This document shows, one piece after another, positions 36,231 through 46,905 of a DNA stretch of 64,000 nt (position 1 is its first letter; every line of letters starts with the position of its first letter). The notes beneath the pieces were generated by a model. That model was given only the letters and a program-made list of their open reading frames with translations. It did not search any database and was not told where the DNA came from. A program made the translations under genes and the position numbers. The stretch comes from Xylogone sp. PMI_703 (taxonomy: Eukaryota > Ascomycota > Leotiomycetes): contig JAJTUQ010000002.1 of assembly GCA_021399445.1 (NCBI GenBank), forward strand, positions 7,130,001-7,194,000, read 5' to 3'.

Positions 36231-36918
36231 TCTAGCATCTTGACAAGCTCTGTATCTTGTTAACTTCACCACCCAGGCCATTGTCATGGAATGAGATAAC
36301 CGTGGTTCATCAATGGCATGCGTTCGTTCTCGCAGCACTGGAGGCTTAGAGAGCGAATGCTCCTATATTTTATCCGTTGAACATTTAAGGTTGTTTTGGG
36401 TTCTAAAATAGTTTAGCCTATGATATATTTATTAATCTACATTACTTTAGACTTCTATTAATAAACCGTACTAATCTTACCATCTGAGAGAAGTTTGAGG
36501 GCCATGGACTACCCATAATGTGTAAATTAATTTGTTTTGGCTGATCTGCCACACAGCATTTATGAAGTCGCAGGTCGAGCTTTCTTTCTCCTTTGAGCTT
36601 GTCCGAGGTCAGAGCACATCGGTCAGGGTACTACGCATATAGATTGTTTGGTACGGAGTCTATTTGTTGCTGGTATACATCAATCTAGCCTCATAGTGAG
36701 CTCTGCTGAGTGAAACATGGGCTCGTTGTAGATTGCATCTCCATGTATCTGCAGAATGGTTACTATACGAGGAACCACCAAAGGGAGTAGCCAAATGCTC
36801 TGAGCCCACTGAGCGTACGTATTACAGAAACTTCGAAATAAGTTTCAATATATCAATCGAAAGCTCCTTCCTTAATACCGACAAAGAGAATGTAGAGTGG
36901 TTCCTATAGAGTTCAGAT
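36231..36918. other. intergenic, convergent 3' ends
   Basis: 0.69 kb between opposing stops, no gene or repeat seen. Confidence 0.6.
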
Positions 36919-38843
36919 TCATGGAGTCCGGAGTAGGGAGAAGACCTCCTGTCTCTTCGCAAGCAAGAGATAGGTGTCTATAGCTTTATAAGCACTAGTC
37001 CACGCAATGTGATCTAAAATTGGTAAAGATTGTTCAACCATACCTGCAACTAGCCATCGGCCACCAAATTGCTCCAAGGCTTGCTTCAGCACATGGATAC
37101 TCGATACAAAATCCAACTCGGCTGAGGACCGATGCTTTAGGCTCAAACACATCATTAACGCCTTGTACACCATGTGTGAAAGAAAAGGCGAGAGCTTATC
37201 GCAGTGTTCAGCAACTGAGTCGAAAGACTGTTTCGATAAGACCTTCACTGCATACCGAAGAGCAGAGACAGTTTCAGGCGATATTAACTCCTCGGCGGAT
37301 CGCTCATCATTTTCGGCGCTCGATCGTGAAGAGGGATTATCGAGGACGAATACTGCGCTTTGAGCGTTTTAGCGGTGACGGATACCTTCAGGGGATCAGG
37401 TATCGTTACATGAAACATGCTGCATTAAGTGTGCAGAACAATACTTTATTAGTCACTCCTTCTGTCTCTCCAAGTTTTATGAGCGAGAGAATGGTGCGTC
37501 GTAACTGTGCAGTATTGTGCGGCTCCTCATCTAACCTAGAAATGGCCTGGCTGAGCAGAGGTGCTGCGTGTGCGAACCGAGCAAATCTTCCGATGTGAAC
37601 CTGGGACGATAAACGTAATTTCACTGCATCTTCAGGCTTTGAAAGCTGCGTTATACTGTTAGTGAAGGGTTGATAATGAAGGAAACATACATCACTCACT
37701 CCGCTATCCCATGCTCCGTCGTCTACTGGTAGATAGCTATCCGGATCTGGGTCTGCAGTTACAAGATTTCGCTGAGGGTGGGTAAGATTCATGAATCTGC
37801 AACATATGCCTCGTAAGTTTCCAGGTCAAATCAGAAAGAGGGCAGGGGTGGTTTCAGACACTGATCGGTATCAAGATGTACGTACCTGTCAAGTAGTAAA
37901 ACCATCCACCAGACTCGACGACGTTCCTCGTGCTCAATCCATGAGACTCCAGGAATAACCTCCCCAGCTGTCAAATACTTGTCAATTCCCAGAAGAATGC
38001 CTATGCGAGCACAGTTCCCGACAGAAAGAATCACAGCAGGATATATTCCGTGTCCGAGCTCGTAAAGCGCGATCAGGACAGCAGCTTGGAGAACCTGGAC
38101 GGAGAGCATTCCTGAGGACTCGACGTCAAAATAGAACTGTTTTACGGTTCGATAGAGCATTGATCTTGCTACCACTACACGCGATGAACAGAGTTTCATG
38201 GCTAGTACCAGTAGGAATGTTTCCGGTCTGCGAAACGCTAGTCTCTCCGGCAAATTTTCTTCAAATTGCTTCTTAGACACAATGGGCATCCAAACATGGA
38301 TCGTTTTGAAGAAGAATTGGCCGGTAGCTTGAATGTCGCCGACACTACCGATTAAATTGGCAACTGACTTCGTGATGCCAGCATCTATCTTCACTGCTTC
38401 CAATTGTGTTAACATGAAATTGTCAGGATCTAAACAGCTCGCAGCAAGAAGATCGAGCTCTCCCAGTTCAGACAGCTGCCGGTGCGCATTATCCTCTCTC
38501 GGCCGGTCTGGCAAAATACGCAAGCCCGAGTCTGCAGGAGAACCCCGGGACGACTGATGCGAAGTGGATGGAGAAGCTACATCCGGGATATTATTATCTC
38601 CACGTCGAGCTCTTTTTTTCCTTCGATGAGGATAATCGCACGCAACTTGGTTCCTGGCAAATTACTCTTATTGTCAACCTTTTGAGCTCAGATGCTCGAT
38701 GGAGCGGCTAGCAATGCTGCAACTCACTGGTGGCACAACGCACAACACGGATACTGGCGATCACAACGCCTCTTCAGACGCCGACACTGATGGCAGGAAA
38801 GTGGGGACCTCACAGCATCATGGTAATCGTGTTGACGCCTCAT
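36919..38843 (-). CDS. Zn2Cys6 transcription factor (first of three adjacent)
   Basis: About 550 residues. Inferred exons: 38843-38728, 38653-37886, 37796-37691, 37645-37417, 37352-36919. Exon 1 plus the start of exon 2 give the zinc cluster (CHQCRRLKRRC, then CALCHQNQVAC; Cys17, 20, 27, 34, 37, 44), which no single open frame shows. The middle domain contains RIGILLGIDKYL and EHEERRRVWWMVLLLDRFMNL, followed by DPDPDSYLPVDDGAWD. The 45-base intron at 37646-37690 is open in frame, so it could be retained. The last intron (37353-37416) needs a weak GTTTCA donor, so this part of the model is less sure. Array E lies 180-280 bases upstream of the start codon. Confidence 0.83.
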
Positions 38844-39535
38844 AGTAGAACTCTGGCCCGGCGACATTTGAGATGGTCTTCTTGCACCTGCAGACAAATG
38901 TCGCGGCCAGATTTGTTAATTGGCGCACGTAACGTCCGGACGTAAGAGTCAACTCTAGATACAACAGTGTTCGTAGTTTAGCAATGCAAGATTCCGCCCT
39001 TGGAGCCTTCTTTTAAAACTCCGCCGTCAGAAGCTTTCCGCATGTAGAAGTCCGTTTGTGGAAATTTACTTTGTAAAAGTAAGTCCGCTGAAAGTCCGCT
39101 TTAAAAGTCCGCCTCAAAAGTCCGTCATTAAAGTCACTAAGGTCACTTCAAATTTAATGTTGCTTAGTCAGCACATATAATCAGTTAAGGTTTAGAATTT
39201 AAGGAGACTTTGACATAGTTGAACCTAAATATATGGATGTGAATGAGAGAAAACGCTAACTGGAGAACGAATTCAGGTACTTGCGACTGTCCACGGTGTC
39301 TCGCAGAGTCGGGTGAAATTGAGCCGTAGGTAACAGACTGCCGAGTTAGAAAAGCAATCACAGATGTTATCTTATTCGTAAAATGATCGTTTGGCATATA
39401 ATTTCGGCAATAGCAAAGAATTTTCCCATGGGAATAATCCTGATTTAATCTGCGTTTAAAGTTTGATTCAATCCCATAAGACCTATTCCAGTGGGCAAAG
39501 AATAGTATCAATACATTTTTGTACAATATTTTACA
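38844..39535. other. intergenic, contains array E
   Basis: 0.69 kb upstream of one regulator and downstream of the next, both minus strand. Array E is the main feature. The remainder is AT-rich without a gene. Confidence 0.6.
39021..39125 (-). repeat. array E, 13-base units on the minus strand
   Basis: CCG triplets (CGG on the minus strand) at 39024, 39038, 39052, 39085, 39096, 39109 and 39122, with steps of 14, 14, (33), 11, 13 and 13. Typical units read AAAGTCCGCT and AAAAGTCCGCC. The longest array seen, and the only one in opposite orientation. Confidence 0.85.
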
Positions 39536-41242
39536 CTAGCAAGGAGAGTAATCACAATTCATATCAGCCATATCAACAGGTAATATACCGAAACTCGTCC
39601 AATCAAAACCATCAAGATCGAAATTTTGCGTCTCCTGTTCTGTTGGCTTAGTTCTTGCGAAGTTATTCTCCACCCAAATCCTCAGCAGGTCATAGAATAC
39701 CGAAGCTTCCATGCGTGAAACAATCGGCGGCGACAGCTTCTTGTCTTCTAGATATGGTAAAGTTTGGAGAGCCTGAGAAGCTTTATAATTGATATCCTCT
39801 GGCGAAGAGGCAGTAAGAGCCTGACACACGCGCTCAAGATGATCTTGAAGCACTTCGACTTGCATTTTATAAGGCGAGCGCAAAAACTTGACTAAGACAA
39901 ATGCACAGTATGGCATAGCTCGACGAACATAGTAAGGGGACGTGGAGAGATTAATATGGCAACAAAGATCGATGACTGCGCAGGCGTCTTCTTGTGCATC
40001 CTTCACGATATTCAGGAGCTCCGATGACGAGGGCATATCATCAAGCAAAGCAAATGATCGGAGCTTTACTCGAGCAGTCAGAAACATGATTTTGACCATG
40101 TCACTCATATTATTAAGATGTTGCTTTTGAAGGGTATCGAAATGCTCGGCCTGCAGCTTGATCATGTCGAGCCGTGCGGTGGCGTCCATCAAGCCCGAGG
40201 GCGTTGGACTATCAGAACGGAGGCTCAGGCCAGCCTGGCCAAGTAGGTAGTGAATACGGCAGAGCTGAGTGAGGTGGATATCGATCATTGGGTTATCGAA
40301 AGCTTTTAGAAGTTGGGGGTCTAAGGTCGTTGGAGGTGGAACGCCTAGAGAACTGGCCTGAATCTGTCCGACAAGGAAGCATGCCATCCAGGTCGTCAAT
40401 TTGACTTCAGCGGTGGAGTGAATTGAAGGATCGGGTGAGTCGTTAAGGTGTGAATACGCTTGCATTGGACGATGAAGACCCAATTGCAAGCTCATTTGCG
40501 TGGCAAGGCCGCTATAGATATGTGAAGGCTCTTCGCTCAAGCTAGACAACGGACAGGGCCACACGCACAAGATTAGCAGGGCCTGGATAGTCTCAATTGA
40601 CCGTGGAGAGAATAAAGAATCCTTGACCATGTCTTTTATTGGCGCGGTAAGTCGGGATTGGAGCTTCCAACTTGATGTAGCTGAGCATATGGTCCAGAAA
40701 AGTAGAGGACTTTTGGCATAGACTTCTTCGGCGGAATGAGCCCTCATCTTGAAGGGCAAGTATTGGTGATACCAAGCAAAGTACCTTCTAAAACGCTCTT
40801 TCGTCTGAGCAGGAGTCAGAGTCACATCGCCTATGCTAAAGAGTGGAGATGTACCCGTTCGTGGAAGGCACATATCAACTCGCGGCAACGTCTGTAGTGT
40901 CGATGGCTGTTGTATGACCATGTTCATACCATCCTCGGGGCTGCCGGAGAGCTGCGAAGCCCACTCCAAGGGAAATGATGTCGCACCTCGATCATTCTGA
41001 GAAATATGAATCGAGGCAGTACTATCCGGCGTCGAAAGCGGGTTATCCACCACTGGTTGGGGTAGTTGGATCTCGGATGACCTTTGCGACATGCGTTTGG
41101 TTCTAGGAGTCCGCTTGAAGGTACGGTCAAAGACGCAAGGCTTTTTGAGAGAGCGACAACGAGAGCAACCCCCAGGTTCATCGTCAGAAATGTCGCATCG
41201 AACCTTCCACTGACGGCAGCGGGTACATGCCTTGGCCTTCAT
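39536..41242 (-). CDS. Zn2Cys6 transcription factor (second of three adjacent)
   Basis: Intronless gene for 568 residues. The zinc cluster is at the very N-terminus (Cys6, 9, 16, 26, 29, 36; CTRCRQWKVRC and CSRCRSLKKPC), followed by a basic stretch FKRTPRTKRMSQR that may serve as nuclear signal. The middle domain includes FRRYFAWYHQYLPF near residue 170 and QLGLHRPMQAYSHL near 285. The C-terminus is acidic and aromatic (FDLDGFDWTSFGILP), which resembles an activation region. Absence of introns sets it apart from the neighbouring regulators. Divergent from the third regulator. Confidence 0.9.
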   Translation of the reverse strand: MKAKACTRCRQWKVRCDISDDEPGGCSRCRSLKKPCVFDRTFKRTPRTKRMSQRSSEIQLPQPVVDNPLSTPDSTASIHISQNDRGATSFPLEWASQLSGSPEDGMNMVIQQPSTLQTLPRVDMCLPRTGTSPLFSIGDVTLTPAQTKERFRRYFAWYHQYLPFKMRAHSAEEVYAKSPLLFWTICSATSSWKLQSRLTAPIKDMVKDSLFSPRSIETIQALLILCVWPCPLSSLSEEPSHIYSGLATQMSLQLGLHRPMQAYSHLNDSPDPSIHSTAEVKLTTWMACFLVGQIQASSLGVPPPTTLDPQLLKAFDNPMIDIHLTQLCRIHYLLGQAGLSLRSDSPTPSGLMDATARLDMIKLQAEHFDTLQKQHLNNMSDMVKIMFLTARVKLRSFALLDDMPSSSELLNIVKDAQEDACAVIDLCCHINLSTSPYYVRRAMPYCAFVLVKFLRSPYKMQVEVLQDHLERVCQALTASSPEDINYKASQALQTLPYLEDKKLSPPIVSRMEASVFYDLLRIWVENNFARTKPTEQETQNFDLDGFDWTSFGILPVDMADMNCDYSPC

Positions 41243-41873
41243 CTGCGGAAGATACTGATGCTGAACGAGAGCACCACGCGAATAGATTAGTAGTTGTAGT
41301 GGACAGAAGGAGAGAAGTCAAGACTCGACTGCGTAATCGTCGGAGGAGCAACAGCTACCTCCGTGTGTGCTATCCTAGACCGAGCATTTGCAAAGTGACC
41401 AAGGGGAAAATCGAGGCAACAAATCCAGTATCCGCTTCATTGCCTATTGCAATACGAACTCATGTAGTAAAAGATCGATATTGAGAGCCCTATTCGCATA
41501 ATTAATTACCCTATTCCCCCGCAGGGAAAGATGCACTAGGCGCTACAGTGGCTTACCCCAGACTTGGCATCTGTGGCGGGGAGTATGGGGAAGAATAGAT
41601 TAGCTGCATCTCCAATGTCTCGATAGCAGACAGAATATGAACTTAAGTAGCTATTGTCTCTGAGAAAACTTCGATAGTAAATCATAAGGAAATAGAGATG
41701 GTGCCTTTACTGTGAGGGTGGCAGCTTCTTGAAGAAATCTATAAATGGCGAAGCCAATCACATCGAAAAAGGAGTCATTGCAGAGGAAGTCTAGCTTGAA
41801 AGTAGACTATTCTCACCCAGTGACTAGCTAATTATTAGTAAGGAATATTATGACCTGTGCAAGAGAATCAGTT

Positions 41874-41894
41874 AGATCACGTGAAGATCACGTG
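41874..41894. promoter_or_regulatory. tandem AGATCACGTG element (two CACGTG E-boxes)
   Basis: AGATCACGTG occurs at 41874-41883 and exactly again at 41885-41894, one base apart, so the two CACGTG cores are 11 bases (about one helical turn) apart on the same face. CACGTG is bound by fungal bHLH and some bZIP proteins. Position between two divergent regulator genes suits a shared control site; this is inference. Confidence 0.55.
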
Positions 41895-41978
41895 CTACTG
41901 CCATCTGCACCTGCGGCGTTATATTTAGCCGCAGAACATCCCTAATGCAGGAGCACTGCATAATGCTGCATTTTATGC

Positions 41979-41994
41979 ATTTTATGCATAAAAT
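41979..41994. repeat. 16-base perfect palindrome
   Basis: ATTTTATGCATAAAAT is self-complementary. It overlaps a short GCATTTTAT direct repeat just to its left. Possibly a binding site; equally possible as chance in AT-rich DNA. Confidence 0.45.
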
Positions 41995-42549
41995 CTGCCA
42001 CTGCACTCGAAAGCCTCTTCGAAATTGAACTCCAACGGAAACTTGTAGCACGAGTTTAACCTTAACTCAACTCCAAAATCCCTGAAGCCGTTCCTAGTTT
42101 AACACAGCGGCAACGTCAATCAGAATTAGAATCAGTTGACTAGTACAGCCCTTATAAGTATACAGCAATACGGCATTGCCGTAACATAGGCACTCCATGA
42201 ATTAGTGTATATAGGGCCAACTATTTGTACAGGCACAATGATAACAGCATGGGAATAGTTAGATTGTAGATATGGATACTTTCTATAAAACTCTGTTTCC
42301 TCTTGCGAAATATTTGGCATGACCCATGAAGATCATGCTGCTGGGGTTCGGGCCGAGGACCAGCTTTCGGAAACGGAACCATTTCTCCCTCATCCCCGTC
42401 AGAGCATTCCTCGCTCCACCTAGCGCCTTCACTTGATAGGAGACAATCTCCTGACATCATGAAGGCTGAGAGAGTCTATCATTTGTAATAAATCTACAAT
42501 ATTTGCCGCTGCCCTCGAGCGTGCGACTCGCTGTGTTCACTGGGTCGCG

Positions 42550-45024
42550 ATGGAGAACCGCCAGAAGTTATGCAGAGCTTGTCTGCCGTGCCGGGAGCGA
42601 AAGCTTGGCTGCGACGCCGCAAGAGTTGGTGTTCCATGCCGTCGCTGTGTGGATAGAGGCTGTGAAAGTAGTTGCATCCTGCTTGCCAGGCACAAGAGGA
42701 CGTGAGTATCGTCATTTTCTCGGGTCGCGATTTATAAGAGACGGGCTTATTAACATACAGGTGAACCTATAGGCGCTTAAAGAACTGCTCTTCGACATCT
42801 AGACCACCAGATTCGCAACAAACCGGTCAATTGGACAGTACCCATTCTCCTAGTATTAGTAATGCCCAGGTGAGCTTTTCAAGTATAATTCAATGTACAT
42901 TTTTAGATGGCATCGGCATGCAAGATCAAGCATTGGCCCCAAGTTTTGATCCTGACGATCGTATACAGTCCTCTAACGCAGATCCTGTACACTCCATTAC
43001 AGAATCGCAAACATACCTTCAGTTGTGTCAACAGATTGCAAGAGGCCAAAAGCTTTCCCCTGCGGAGGGTATGCTTGGGATCCAGAGCCCTGGACGAGAG
43101 GTCATCGACTATCACAGTGGAAGACATTATTTAAGCATCCTTGGAGGGATTATCACGCAGGATCGAGCAAGACGATTAACACGCCTTGTTGTTGAGGACC
43201 CTAAGAAGTTAGGAGATTATACTGGGCTTGACCCAAGAGGAGAGTTGGCAGGCCTAGATGATGCTGATATCAGCTTCCTTCGTACTAAAGGAGTTTTTAA
43301 TTTCCCTCCTAAACCTATCTGGTATGCTAAGGCTCTAGCTCTTATAGAACTTCTTCACTAACTATATCACCCATTTTCTTCTTTTCAGTGATGCACTCTT
43401 GAAATTGTATTTCGAAATGGTGTTTCCTTATGCACCCGTGATTGACAGGCTGGAGTTTATGCGCACATATGAAGCAGGTACCTATTCTTCCTTCTTGGTC
43501 CATGCTATGCTGGCAAGTTGCGTACCATATGCCCCTCTGCAATTGATCAGAGATGCTGGATTTCCCGATCGTCTCACTGCTATAAGAAAGTTTTCCTCGA
43601 ACGCAGTATTGTTATACGATTTTGGCTGCGAAAAGTTCCAGCTGCGGCGGCTGCAAGGGTCGATCATTTTAGGAGTTGGCGATTTCTCATATACTACTGA
43701 TAAAGATTTTCGGTACTGGTTTTATAACGCCGCACGTATTGCGATTAGGATGGGGCTGCATAGAAAGTAAGTAGATTTCACATCCGCTAGATCCACATCG
43801 TTGACTTAGGACTGCAGTGACATCGCTGAGGAAATGGACCCTGGAACTTATAAAATATGTCGACGCATTTGGTGGACTTTATATGTGAGTCTCTAGCACA
43901 ACCCATGTGGAACAACAACGCTGTATATTGTTGAGTGAATACATCTAATGGGGATTCCATAGTCCCGTGGTGTAGTACTTCTTACTCTTGGTCTTGAGAA
44001 TATGCAAATATTACATAATAGTGACTCCGATACCGATCTGCTTGTAGAGAGTGACTGGGACGAGGAAGAAATTCCTAGCCAGTATACGCATCTAATCTCT
44101 CCAATAACTAAAGTTCAAAAATTTTACATGATAGAAAACTCCAAATTAGCCTCTATTGGTATGTCGTATTTTTTCATATTCAACGTTAACTAACAGCCCA
44201 CAGGAGCTCAATTCATTGCCATGTATCAGAGTCCAAAATCATTTCCCATCAGAGGTAGTGAAAAGGACTTAGCGGACAAGTTCTCCGTATGGCGACAATC
44301 ACTCCCCGAAGAATTTCGAGCTGAAAGGGTTCCATCCTGGTCAAGTCATAATATGTGGATACTTCTCTTATTAGCGATGAGCTATCGCCTGGAGTGTATA
44401 TTCTATCGAACTTTACAGAAGCGTTATAAGACCAATAATGCGACCCTTTATGACTGGGCTGTCAAGCGACTCTGGTCCTGTATGTTTGAACTCGACACTA
44501 TCATTGGAAGAGCCGTGATGCATGACGATTTGATTGACTCACTACCAATGTCATTGTATGTGCTTATGACCGGTCCCCCTATAAACCTGACTAATTTTTC
44601 CACCACTTACAGCATTAATTGTGTTTCAACCGTTTTAGCTCTTTATATCGAAGTGGCATTAGATCCTACGGCTCCCACTACCCAGAAAGCCATGGCTCCA
44701 ATTTACATACGATCTAATATGATTATTCTCAGACGTTGTCAGGAAAGACTACCTATGATAAAGTGGAATGCCATGTTATTCGACTGGGTAATAGCTTATA
44801 AGGGTCTTTTGCGCGATGATGCCGTTAATACTACGGAGGCTCAAGGCTCAAGGGAAAAGGAAGCCGAGCTGTTCAAGCCCGACGGTGACCTCTTTCAAGG
44901 CGAGAATTTTGGTTCTACTTTCATGAACAATGTTCCCGGAGACATCATAGATGCTGGTGGCCTGTTTCAAGATTTTGGTTTTGACTTCATTGATAGCCTT
45001 GACATGCCACGATGGGAGTCTTGA
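42550..45024 (+). CDS. Zn2Cys6 transcription factor (third of three adjacent)
   Basis: Seven inferred exons: 42550-42701, 42773-43321, 43389-43766, 43818-43884, 43963-44158, 44204-44555, 44613-45024. They sum to exactly 702 codons, with every junction giving family sequence. Exon 1 alone codes the zinc cluster (Cys11, 14, 21, 30, 33, 42; CLPCRERKLGC and CRRCVDRGC). The middle domain includes YFEMVFPYAPVIDRLEF, RIAIRMGLHRN and EEMDPGTYKICRRIWWTLY, of the general GAL4-like type related to sugar/aromatic regulators. The C-terminus ends FGFDFIDSLDMPRWES, acidic-hydrophobic like an activation domain. A 37-base segment at 42869-42905 looks like an intron but is too short, and the frame is open through it. 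The adjacent MCT-type transporter on the same strand could be its target. Confidence 0.87.
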
Positions 45025-45377
45025 AAGAGATTTAAATGAATTGTTCTTACCGGAGTTCATATGACTAAGTCAGCAGATGCAGATACAGATAGAACTAATA
45101 ATGTATTTTTACGGAGTGATCATTAGTACCTTTCCTATAACCATGTAACTGAATAAACTGGGAGTTAGGGTCCATATACAAGTAGCAGAAAAATGGTGGC
45201 CAATCTGGCTGTGGCTGGACTCAAGTTATCGAGGTTACAGTTCAGTAGGTCAGACGGAATCTCGGCACATGAAGGGTGGGTTTATGTTTAGCCACACGTT
45301 AATGACTACGCGATGGCACCAAAGATTCCGCCCTTTCTCAGTTCCATTGCTTCTACGATAATGAATTGTTTAAGTCC
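45025..45377. other. intergenic
   Basis: 353 bases between the regulator and the transporter on the same strand; should hold the transporter promoter. No recognisable element. Confidence 0.55.
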
Positions 45378-46905
45378 ATGTCCCAGAACAATATCATGGA
45401 TAAATCAACCACCGAGACGAGCATGAGTGCACAAGAGCAGCCGGTGGATGAGCTGGAGCTCGGCACTCGCACTTCAACTGCAGAAAATCTTTCGATTCGG
45501 GAACCCGATAATCGGCCGCAACTTTCCAAGTAGTAAGTGGCCAAAAAAATCCGAACTGAATTTAGAAAAATGGGAATACTAACATGTGACGATTCTGTGT
45601 TCAAGCTATCCGGTCTTCGTCGTTGCGTCTGGTTTCACCGTGACATCCATGACATGCTCCATCATTTTTGCGTTTGGCGTGTATCAAGCTCTCTATGAGG
45701 AAATGGCCAAACAGCCCAGCAACCCCTTTACAGGGACCTCAACCGCCCTCATCGGGCTCGTTGGGATCCTAGCCATCGCACTGATGACAATTGGTGGGCC
45801 TTTTGTACTATTATGGTCCAAAATATACTCACCTCAAATTGTCATTTCTGCTGGCGGTGTGGTATTTGGCATCGCCTTCATTCTGGCGAGTTTTAGTCAG
45901 TATCTTTGGCAATTTGCACTCACTCAGGGCGTTCTCGCTGGTCTTGGTACCTCTATGTCATATGTGCCAATGACAGCGGTAGCGCCAACCTGGTTCACCG
46001 AGCGTCGGGGCCTAGCTATGGGTATAATTATGGCAGGTACTGGAGTTGGTGGAATGATGTGGCCACCAGTACTGAGAGCCTTGATCTCACATGTAGGCTT
46101 TCGAAACGCGATGAGAGTATCGGGCTGTATCTCGACACTTCTCGTAGCTGTAGCAGGCTTTGCATTGAAATGGGAGCCACGGTTTGGCGAAAGAATTCGT
46201 CTTGAGACTCAAGGCTGGAATAAACAAACCGCATGGTTCCTCAAACTCCCAGTGGTGGATTTGAAGGTAGCTAAGTCTAGAAAGTTTGCATCACAAGCTC
46301 TGAGTACTTTTTTGCAATCCGCGGCTTATTCTACCCCGTTATTCTTCTACGCGGCGTACGCCCAGTCACGAGGATATAGCACAGGCGCAGCTGCGAATTT
46401 CATTACAATTAGCAATGCTTCAAACTTTGTGTCTCGTATCGCTATTGGCTGGGCTGCTGACAAGTATGGGAGGCTCAATGCTCTATTTATAACAACTCTA
46501 ATAAGTGCTGTTGCCGTCCTGGCGTTTTGGCTACCGAGCACCTTTTACAGCCACGAATATCAAGGTGCAGTCGCAGATGTGCTCTTCATATTCTTTACCA
46601 TTCTCTACGGTGCATTTGCCAGTGCCTATATCTCGCTATTTCCTGCTTGTCTTATCGAGCTCTTTGGTGTACAACATTTCACCAGTGTCAACGGAGCGCT
46701 TTCTCTCATCCGCGGTATAGGCGCTTTGCTAGGGACTCCTTTGACAGGCCTTTTAATCCCACAGCAGACAGCGCTGATCTTGCCAACAGCATACAAGCAC
46801 GCTGCGGTGACGGTTGGTGTGTTGATGTTAGTGGCTAGCCTAGCCACCGGCTGGGCGAGATTGGAGGCAACGACAGGTCAAAAGAGATGGAAGTGGAAGG
46901 CGTGA
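45378..46905 (+). CDS. MFS transporter, monocarboxylate-porter (MCT) type
   Basis: 484 residues from exons 45378-45532 and 45606-46905. The junction gives LSKYYPVFVVASGF, which restores the start of TM1. The first of two in-frame ATGs (45378, 45396) was chosen. The cytosolic N-terminus is about 50 residues, then 12 predicted helices with the MCT marks TWFTERRGLAMGIIMAGTGVGG after TM4 and a long loop (KWEPRFGERIRLETQ) between helices 6 and 7. Fungal relatives carry riboflavin, monocarboxylates or secondary metabolites such as aspyridone precursors; the substrate here is not predictable. It closes the accessory block and stands next to three regulators. Confidence 0.9.

Larger units (their letters stand above)
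41243..42549. other. intergenic, divergent regulator promoters
   Basis: 1.3 kb between the starts of two Zn2Cys6 genes. It contains a doubled CACGTG element at 41874-41894 and an AT-rich palindrome at 41979-41994. No gene seen. Confidence 0.6.

Noticed and set aside
42869..42905. 37-base GT...AG segment in the third regulator
   Set aside because: Shorter than usual fungal introns and the frame is open and continuous through it.
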